From: Dillenia suffruticosa
Lineage: Eukaryota; Streptophyta; Magnoliopsida; Dilleniales; Dilleniaceae
Length of the DNA stretch: 64,000 nt
Reading direction: 5' to 3'
Assembly (NCBI GenBank): GCA_033439265.1
Contig: JAVTVX010000013.1
Span: 21,184,500 to 21,248,499, forward strand
Below the pieces are notes generated by a model, which worked only from the letters and a program-made list of their open reading frames with translations, was not told where the DNA came from and made no database searches. Below, one piece after another: positions 56,775 to 64,000 of the stretch (its first letter is position 1; every line of letters begins with the position of its first letter). A program made the translations under genes and the position numbers.

Positions 56775-56930
56775 ACTATGTTCCGACTATCCGGTTCGGG
56801 ACTTACAGTGGTCCATTAAGAGAGTTACCCTATCAATGTAATTTTTTTATGTCCAAACTACGAGTTGAGATCGAAAATTTGATTAAGAGATCCAGCGTCA
56901 TATCTCAACTACCTACTGATACCTTTTTCT
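56775..56930 (-). repeat. SINE-like repeat (pair with 5155-5330)
   Basis: Contains TTCCGACTATCCGGTTCGGG, ATGTCCAAACTACGAGTTGA and AGAGATCCAGCGTCATATCT in the same order as the diverged copy near 5.2 kb. The far end reads as a tRNA-like head on the minus strand. Confidence 0.45.
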
Positions 56931-57549
56931 TTTTCGGGATTGGGGGGAGGGGGGAGAAGCTTGAGAAAGATCGGCATTTTAATGAAATTTACGTGAATAA
57001 TTTTATAAGTGAACTAAATATAAAGATGTTATGTACTTAAAATAATTGAATTTGAGGCTACTAAGGGAGTATTGAACCAAACAGTTTTAAGGGTTTAAAT
57101 AGTTTAAAATTTATGTGGTAATTAATTGAAACATTTTAATCAGATATTTATGAGTTTTTTTTTTAAATATATAAAATTTTAATTAAAAATTACTGAAAGA
57201 GACTATCATATAGAATAATCCGCTTAATCATTGATTCATTCGGTTCACATACAATATTATTCCTTATTTTACACGTAATAAAGCTCAATCTGATCCTCAG
57301 AAGGGCAGGCCTTGGGCAAAGGATATGTATGCTAGACATTTAGACCCACCAGACTAAGAAAAGCATTTCGGTGGTTTCATGTTTTATTATTTATTTATTT
57401 ATTACCATGGTGGCATCTGGGGTAATTATTATTACCTAGAGAGCATCGGAGAGGTGAAATAAGTGAATCCAAAAGTAAAAAGGATAAAGCGAAAGTAGAA
57501 AGAAGAAAAAGAGAAAGGAAGGAAGAAAGAAAGCCAGGGACATAATTTT

Positions 57550-57705
57550 TTTAGGTGTGAGTGATTAAGGGGTATTTTATTTATTTAATCAGAGATTTTG
57601 AATTTGATTTATCAGAATGATGAAAAAGAATTTAAGAAAATCAATTTTTAAAATTGATTTTATAATATTTAAGTTAAATTAATCGAATAAAATTTAGATA
57701 TAAAT
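57550..57705 (+). mobile_element. tRNA-derived SINE, family A, plus-strand copy
   Basis: Opposite orientation to the other copies: GTGAGTGATTAAGGGGTATT head, AATCAGAGATTTTGAATTTG box B region, GAAAAAGAATTTAAGAAAAT body and AATTAATCGAATAAAATTTA near the 3' end. Confidence 0.65.
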
Positions 57706-59024
57706 CGTCAAACCAAAAAAGATAAAAAAGAAAGATAGGGAAGGAATAGGGTACTGCTGCCGAGGACGCCGGCGTTCATGGTAAGATGGTCTATAAAAAC
57801 ACAGCCTTGGGCTCCACACCAAATGCCTTTTCATATTTGACCTATAGACCCTCACACAAAGAACCCATTTACCGTTATATCATCCCCTTCACTTCTCCGA
57901 TTCCAAGCCCTCCATTCCTTTTCTGCGGTGCTTACTCTCTGTCACCTGCCCCAATCATAAGAATCACAATATATCAAAATACAAAGGAAACAACAATGTC
58001 ACACACAATAAAATACATTACTTATCGAATGATTTAAATTTCACAGTCCAATCAATATCAATATATATTGATTAAATATTTTATTAATATATATTTTTTA
58101 AAAATATTGATATAAATCATCATATTTTATAATTTATTTGATTTATATAGTATTTTAAAAAAAAAAAAAGTTTTATTTCATATTTTAGTACTAAATTTTA
58201 ATACGGTTGCAACAATTTTTTTGAGAAATCGACATGTTGGTCCCCAAGCTTTGTTCAAAATTGGGTAATAAGGTTTACTTAAATGAGTGGGTTTATAGGA
58301 TTCTATCCAAAGGCCTACATGAAAAATTAGGCACTTTGTCCATGGCATTGGATCCTGCAAATACGCCTGACCCGACCCCACGACCTTTCTCATAATAATT
58401 CAATTATAGCATTATTCATTTTTGATAACTCGAGGTCTCGTAATTTTTTCTGTAGTGATCTGCTCACTTCATCAAATACTACACGCTTGGTTCCTCGTTT
58501 GCTTAAAAATTTACAAGATTTCTTAAATTTATTGTAACAACCAATTCCTCAATTGAACACGAATAGGAAGATGAAACAGAGAAAAGAAAAACGAATCCCA
58601 AATATAAATCCAATGAGAACAGACTAAAATCCCGAAATAAGAGCCGAATTCAAAAAAAAAAGAGAGAAAGACCCGAAACCCAAACGATCAGAATGGGTGG
58701 AGCAAAATGAAGAAACGATTTACTTGCAGTATCCTCATCCACGATTCTAAGGTTATGGCTTCGGAAACGATCGAACTCAATGTCTACAACGACAAGAATA
58801 GAGAATAACAGTATACTTTCCTCGGGAAAGTCACCATCGACGGGAGGAGGCATGGAAAGTGTCAAGCCTTTTAAGGTCCACTGTTCAGGTTCTCTGCCCC
58901 AAGAAGTCCTTGATCGGCTTCTGCAATTCTTCTGTCCAGAGGAAGAGGGAGAACTGCACGACATCGTTTTAACATCCTCCTTCACAAAATGATGTCGTTT
59001 TCGTCCACCTCCGTTAACAGGAGT

Positions 59025-60072
59025 GCTGTCCAGTCATCATCCACGTGGCCACACCCACCAGGTGTCGCTCAGTCATTAGCCATCAGCTGTACAGTTAGCC
59101 GAGGTCATCCAGTCATCAGCCACGTGATGTCCAGTCAGTAGAGGTTGATCAGTTTTCAGCCACGTGGGTCCAGTCAGACGAGCTTGTCCGGTCATTTGTG
59201 ACCTGGCGTCGTCACCCGAGTTCGTCCGGACATCAGTGACCTGGTATCCAGTCAGCATCAGTGGACCGGTCAGCAACACACGAGGCAAGCAGTTGCCGGG
59301 TGTCACTAATGCATTAGTGATAAAGTTGTACAGTCAGCCGAGTGGTCTCCTATCATCAATGTGTTGCCCTGTCATTTTCCACATATGTCCAATGAGACAA
59401 GGTCATCCGGTCATCAGAAACATGGCATCTAGTCAGCTATTTGTTGACAAGTCAACGGACCACCACGTGGCCACCAGGTGCCACATGTTGCTAAGTCATC
59501 AACCATGTGGTGCCCAGTCAGCTTTGTTGGACCAATTGTTCGCCACATGTCTTGTCATCAAGGACGTGGCGTCCAGTCAGCTGGTGTCCTGTCATAATCC
59601 TTGTTGCAAAGAGTCACAAGGTATCGCAAATACATTGGTGAGAAAGTTGTACAGTTAGCCGATTTCGTCCGGTCAATAGCCAGGTGTGCACAGTAAGCCA
59701 CGTGTTGAGATGTCATCAAACATATGGCATCAAGTCAGCATAGGTTGACATATCATTCCACGTGGCCAGCAGACACCACTTGTCTCTCCAACATTGGCCA
59801 TTATGTGTAAAGTCATTCGATGTAGTCCAGTCACGGTCCACATGGCACCAGTCAGCCGCGGTCGACAAGTCAGGATCAAACATGGCTAAGAGTCACCAGA
59901 TGTCACTCATGCATTGGCAATAAACCGAGTTCATCCGATCATCGCCACATGGTGTTGAGTCAGCCACATGTACCCTGCTATAAACCAGGCGGCATCCAGT
60001 CAACCTATGTCATCCAGTCACCAGAACATTGCGTGGAGTAAGCATACCTAGTACCCAGTCAGCATTGGTGGA
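59025..60072. repeat. Diverged G-box-rich minisatellite
   Basis: About 1.05 kb built from degenerate copies of a motif of about 30-35 bp with the cores CCAGTCAGC, GGTCATCCGGTCATCAG and GCCACGTGGC. A longer block containing CACCAGGTGTCACT..TGCATTGG..AAAGTTGTACAGTCAGCCGA recurs at about 59055, 59297, 59618 and 59894 (spacing 240-320 bp). Six CACGTG palindromes fall at 59042, 59121, 59161, 59464, 59699 and 59759, with many CACATG variants. GC content is clearly higher than in the flanks. Confidence 0.85.
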
Positions 60073-61027
60073 CCATAAAAAACAACCATAAAAAATATAT
60101 TATCAAATTCACAATTTCTGTTACGCGCCATATTTCAAGGTAACAAATTTAATATCATGACTCTAATACAGTCCGTTTTTAGCGAGTTATCATGTATATC
60201 AACACCCTGCATGAAAAAAAATTATAGGCACGGCTGCTGAGTCCTGTACATTAAGACCAACCTGTCATTCCTCTCAATACCCTATCGGCTACACTAGAGA
60301 ATACCAACTAGCCATTGCAGGGCAACATACGTTCATTGCATTGCCATTCAGAGAACATGAAACATTCAGCCGAAACTCACGCAAATTCGAATAAGTAATA
60401 AAGAAAAGGTGCTCCTGTTGGCCTCCCATCCCTAATGGGGTCTATACAGCATTAAAGTGGAATTGAGTATAACAAAATGGATGAACAAGATATCCCCAAG
60501 GGACAACCTAGTGATACAAATCATTCTACAACCAATAAAAAATAATGGATGAACAAAACATCAGACAAACTGAAAAAGAACCAATGAATGCAAGCGGAAA
60601 GTTACTACATCAAGAAGTTAAACCTGGATATGACCATTTCTCCTGCAGCTTCTCCCATTTTCATATGTCATACGCAGTGGAAGAACCAAAAGTTATAGAT
60701 AAATCCTTTCATCATCTGATCATCTGGCAAATCTTTCAGCAATTGTTGTTGGCAACACTGTAAAATATCTCTAATTTGCATTCCCCCGACTAACAAAATT
60801 TCGACTTCTCTGAAGCTCCGAATCAATAGGCCATGCATGGAAAAACAGCCACTGACCTCCATTTTACTCGCAAAAACACCTGGTTTTAAAACATTGCAAG
60901 GGATGCAAGAGAACAACTTTGAAAGGTGATCCATCAGTGCTCAGGTTAGTTACAAAAGGGACCAACATGAAAGTTTCAAATATACACTATAGCATAGTGA
61001 CAAATTGAGGCTTGAAAAAGTCCACAC
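60073..61027. other. 3' flank of the RZ-1-type gene
   Basis: Probably contains the 3' UTR of the minus-strand RNA-binding protein gene. No other gene or repeat recognised. Confidence 0.4.
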
Positions 61028-61785
61028 CTAGTACCGATCATAAGATGGCCGGCCCTCTCTCCTAGGCCGGACATAAGGACCAACTCTGTCCCGGTAACTT
61101 CCCCCGTCAAAACGGGCAGGCCCACCACTTCCATATCTGTCACCAGCACCTATTGGGCCTCCATCCCTGTGATAATCTTTTCCTTTGTCAAATCCATTAT
61201 GAGGAATTCGGTCCATGTATCTGCCATCTGAAAAACGATCCCCAGCAGGAGGGAACCTCCCATTTTCATAACGACCACGATTGTCATACCTGTCGTCCTT
61301 GCTATCAATTCGATCCCTGTCTCCGTACTGCCCCATGTCATATCGGTCTTCATGACAATTAGCACCATAGCGATCACTAAAGCTACCAGTGCCACCGCCA
61401 TTGCCATTAAACCTAGACTCTGAAGAAAATTGGCCACCTTCACTACTTCTACCACCACCAGTCCTACCACCAACACCATAACCACCAACTACTGAAGGGC
61501 ATTCACGAGCAAAATGGCCCAAACGTCCACACTTGAAGCATTCTAACCACCCTCCTGACCAATCATCTCCTCTATATCCACCCTACCACCAGAAGTATGG
61601 TCCCTACTGTAGCCATAGTCAGGATCATCACCAGCCATTTTAGACTGTGCTCTGCTCACTGAAACTATCCGGCCATCCAATTCCCTACCATGCATCTCCC
61701 TGATAGCATCATCCATGGCCTGACGATCTGCAAAAGTTATAAATCCAAATCCACGGGAGCGGCCAGTATCTCTTTCCACCATGAC
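61028..61785 (-). CDS. RZ-1-type RNA-binding protein (RRM plus CCHC zinc knuckle), 3' exon, frameshift
   Basis: The exon starts at an AG acceptor (TATATAG|GTCATGG). It gives the second half of an RRM: ERDTGRSRGFGFITFADRQ (RNP1 is RGFGFITF) and DAIREMHGRELDGRIVSV. It is followed by SGGR, then GYRGDDWSGGW, the zinc knuckle CFKCGRLGHFAREC (CX2CX4HX4C), and a Gly/Arg/Asp/Tyr-rich tail with many DRY repeats ending RRREGRPSYDRY. This matches the plant RZ-1 family of nuclear glycine-rich proteins acting in splicing and transcript control. RRM and knuckle lie in different frames; a single missing base near 61579 (AGG G-T GGA) explains it, and otherwise both frames are clean. Upstream exons with the N-terminal RRM half were not found up to 64000. 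Confidence 0.85.
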
Positions 61786-64000
61786 CTATATAATTGTCAG
61801 ATTAACCTGACTATGAAACTTCCAACATAGCTATAGTCAAATAACTTTCGGGCAACACAAAAGACACATGAACATTATTGCAAGAAAATCTCACCCTTTC
61901 TACCACTATGATTAGCAATAAATATGCACGTCAACCAATACATTACAAAGATTTCATTATTACAGTGATAAGATGTAATAATGGCACAATTTGCAAAGGG
62001 CAGCTTTGCTCAATACAAATACACACTAAACACTTAACTAAATGAAAACAATCAGACAATGACAATGCTAGCAACGCTAGTAGTGTGATAAAGTGCCAGG
62101 CCAATCATCTAAAATGTATCACACTTATGTTCATGGCCACTAAAGTGCAAACAGGAAAGGAAAATCCATAACCCCTTAACTTGATCATCAAATATTTACA
62201 GCAATTCAGGTATTCCACAGGAAATACCTTACGCACAGCCAGCATGCCATCCAACTTCATCTCTGAAATGCCAAGGAAAGACCCAAGACACTTACGGGTT
62301 GAGAGACATGAAAGCCATAACGTGCCATACCTTTCAGTATCAAATTATTCCGCAAAACTGAAAATATGACACCACCTACAGATAAGACCATCCTGTACGT
62401 TGCAGCATGGTATTTCACAACGTATTTGTGCTATAAAAGGAAGAAGCCAGATCTGTAGCACTTAAATTCAAATCAAAGGGAGGCCTAATGTCCTAGAATC
62501 CATAAATTCAAGCCCTTCTATGTAAAGGACTGAAAGTACAAACACAAAACAACCATTTACAGGAGATTTTGAAAGGCCTGACCATGAAAATTTTCTGGAT
62601 TTAAAGGGACAAAAAGGCATGCCAATCCCCTAATAAGAAACTGGCTACTAGAACACTTTAGCCTCTGGCATGTTTTCTTCTACTTCATCTTCTGAAGACC
62701 AAGCATGGAATAGCTAGTTCATATTTCTGATGCAAGATCATAAATACAGAAATGCTTGCCAGTGTTAGTCTTAGTCCACCAGGAACAACATCACAATATT
62801 TCTCGTCTAATGAAAAGGTTTCATGAAAAAGAGCCAGATGGAATTCAGCAATGAAATAGGAAAAGTAAATAAATGCCACCAATGAGAACATGACTCTGGA
62901 CCTCAACGAGTATCCCAAAGTGTACAGAGCTGCATAAAGAACAAGTGAACCAAGCGTATGATTTCAACTGAACAAACAGACATCTTTGGCAAGCCAATAC
63001 GACAGAGTATGTCTAACTGAAGATATCACAATGAAAAGAAGGACCACAGAAATTTAAAAACAAAAATGCATTGCCTTGGAAGAATTTAGATGGTATAGTA
63101 CAGAAATAAAACTTACTCTCAAATGAAGAAATCCTTCAATTTTGTTACTATGAGTCTATGCAGCACAGACAACAGTGAGATGCAGAACAGAAGATGCCAC
63201 AAGACATGAATAAAAATAAAAACAAAAAGATACAATATGGCATGGGTACATAAGTTAGAAATGTGTATATATTTGAAAATAGAGTGCTATATAAATGTAC
63301 AGAATCAACACATGTTCAGACAATAGTAAGATATCTTGTACATGTAACATACTGTTACCCATAGAAACCTTATTTTCCTTCAGTTTGTGCTCAGTATAGC
63401 TGTACTTTGAAATCCATAACTTCAAAAATATACAAATAACTATGCCCATCATGTGATTTTAGTGTAATGGAAGTGTCCTAGAACTGTCTAGTTGAAAATG
63501 AAATGTAAATAAAAAAAAAATGCCACCACAGCTGACACAATTCAGTGCATCTCTTCAAAAGACCCTATGAGCATCCTGTCAGAGGACAAGGCTCATTTCC
63601 ACAGGTGTCAGTGTACAAAGATTGAGATTCACATCAAGGAAACCCCCAAGAAAATGAAGCAAGATAATAGTTCTGGTTTCAACCAATATCGATCATATCT
63701 CTTCCATTTCATTCTAGTTGGCATTGAATCAAAGAGAAAAATAAATATATAAATAATCCCCTCCAATAGGCAATACAACAACAACAACAAACTGGGCCTC
63801 CCTCCAATAGGCAATAAAAAGAAATATTCCTAGTCCAAATTTTGATGACTAGTAAGAAAGGAAAGGAAAACCAACTCAATGCCTTTCTTGCTTCTTCAAA
63901 GAAAGCTAGAGCAACTAAACTGTTCCATCAATTATGCAACAGCTTTTAGAAACGTTTGTACCCATAAATAGTCATCTAATAAGAGCATTGTGGCAATTCT
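61786..64000 (-). other. Probable intron or 5' region of the RZ-1-type gene
   Basis: AT-rich, with no convincing exon for the RRM N-terminal half (the expected RIFVGGLSW block is absent on the minus strand). A 36-nt AG..GT-bounded stretch near 62250 is open but shows no family similarity. Confidence 0.35.

Larger units (their letters stand above)
56510..58640. other. Intergenic region right of the LINE
   Basis: AT-rich DNA with a (CTTTTT)n tract, two SINE-like repeats (56775-56930, 57550-57705) and no supported gene. Confidence 0.5.

Noticed and set aside
58650-58992. Overlapping open frames on both strands (58650-58985 minus, 58780-58992 plus)
   Set aside because: Composition is somewhat gene-like and a GTATAC donor-like site exists on the minus strand, so a 5' exon is conceivable, but neither peptide is recognisable and no partner exon was found.
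62215-62260. 36-nt AG..GT-bounded open stretch on the minus strand upstream of the RZ-1-type exon
   Set aside because: The encoded peptide (MKLDGMLAVRK) does not match the RRM N-terminal half expected for the missing exon.
1-64000. CRISPR arrays, operons, bacterial regulatory sites, rRNA or full tRNA genes
   Set aside because: Plant nuclear DNA; direct repeats are microsatellites, target duplications or minisatellites, and no complete tRNA or rRNA sequence was recognised.

Overview
This window is nuclear DNA of a flowering plant, most likely a woody eudicot. The genes have GT-AG introns and plant-specific families (ZAT-type C2H2 factor with an EAR motif, TIP1 aquaporin, RZ-1-type RNA-binding protein). 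Intergenic DNA is AT-rich and full of (GA/CT)n, (TA)n and poly-A/T tracts, SINE-like elements, solo LTRs, a LINE and a MULE. I cannot name the species.

Layout. 1-0.64 kb: first coding exon (minus) of an ankyrin-repeat protein that continues off the left edge. 3.8-4.7 kb: intronless ZAT5-like zinc-finger repressor (minus). 11.7-13.4 kb: a decayed, intron-containing chloroplast-type Cu/Zn superoxide dismutase pseudogene (minus). 21.5-22.8 kb: two-exon TIP1 aquaporin (plus). 24.4-26.7 kb: seven-exon secreted alpha-carbonic anhydrase (minus). 30.8-31.07 kb: small secreted-peptide-like gene (minus), apparently frameshifted just after its start codon. 35.8-43.4 kb: PP2A B' (B56) regulatory subunit, two exons around a 6.1-kb intron (plus). 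45.5-52.1 kb: four-exon gene for a 126-residue plant protein of unknown function (plus), carrying a 1.8-kb Mutator-like element in its second intron. 53.7-56.5 kb: dead LINE (minus) with an inverted 5' part and a perfect 14-bp target duplication. 59.0-60.1 kb: diverged G-box-rich minisatellite. 61.0-61.8 kb: last coding exon of an RZ-1-type RRM and zinc-knuckle protein (minus), with one apparent frameshift; its 5' exons are not visible.

The genes are unrelated single-copy neighbours with no sign of a cluster or pathway. The strongest signals are about genome dynamics: a twin-primed LINE; several tRNA-derived SINE groups, including ones of about 80-100 bp that are little more than a tRNA-like head plus A-tail; insertions of only about 17-22 bp that still carry an A-tail and a 13-17-bp target duplication; a superoxide dismutase pseudogene broken in several independent ways; and a partial exon copy inside a carbonic anhydrase intron. 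GA/CT microsatellites lie in the leader of most of the genes.
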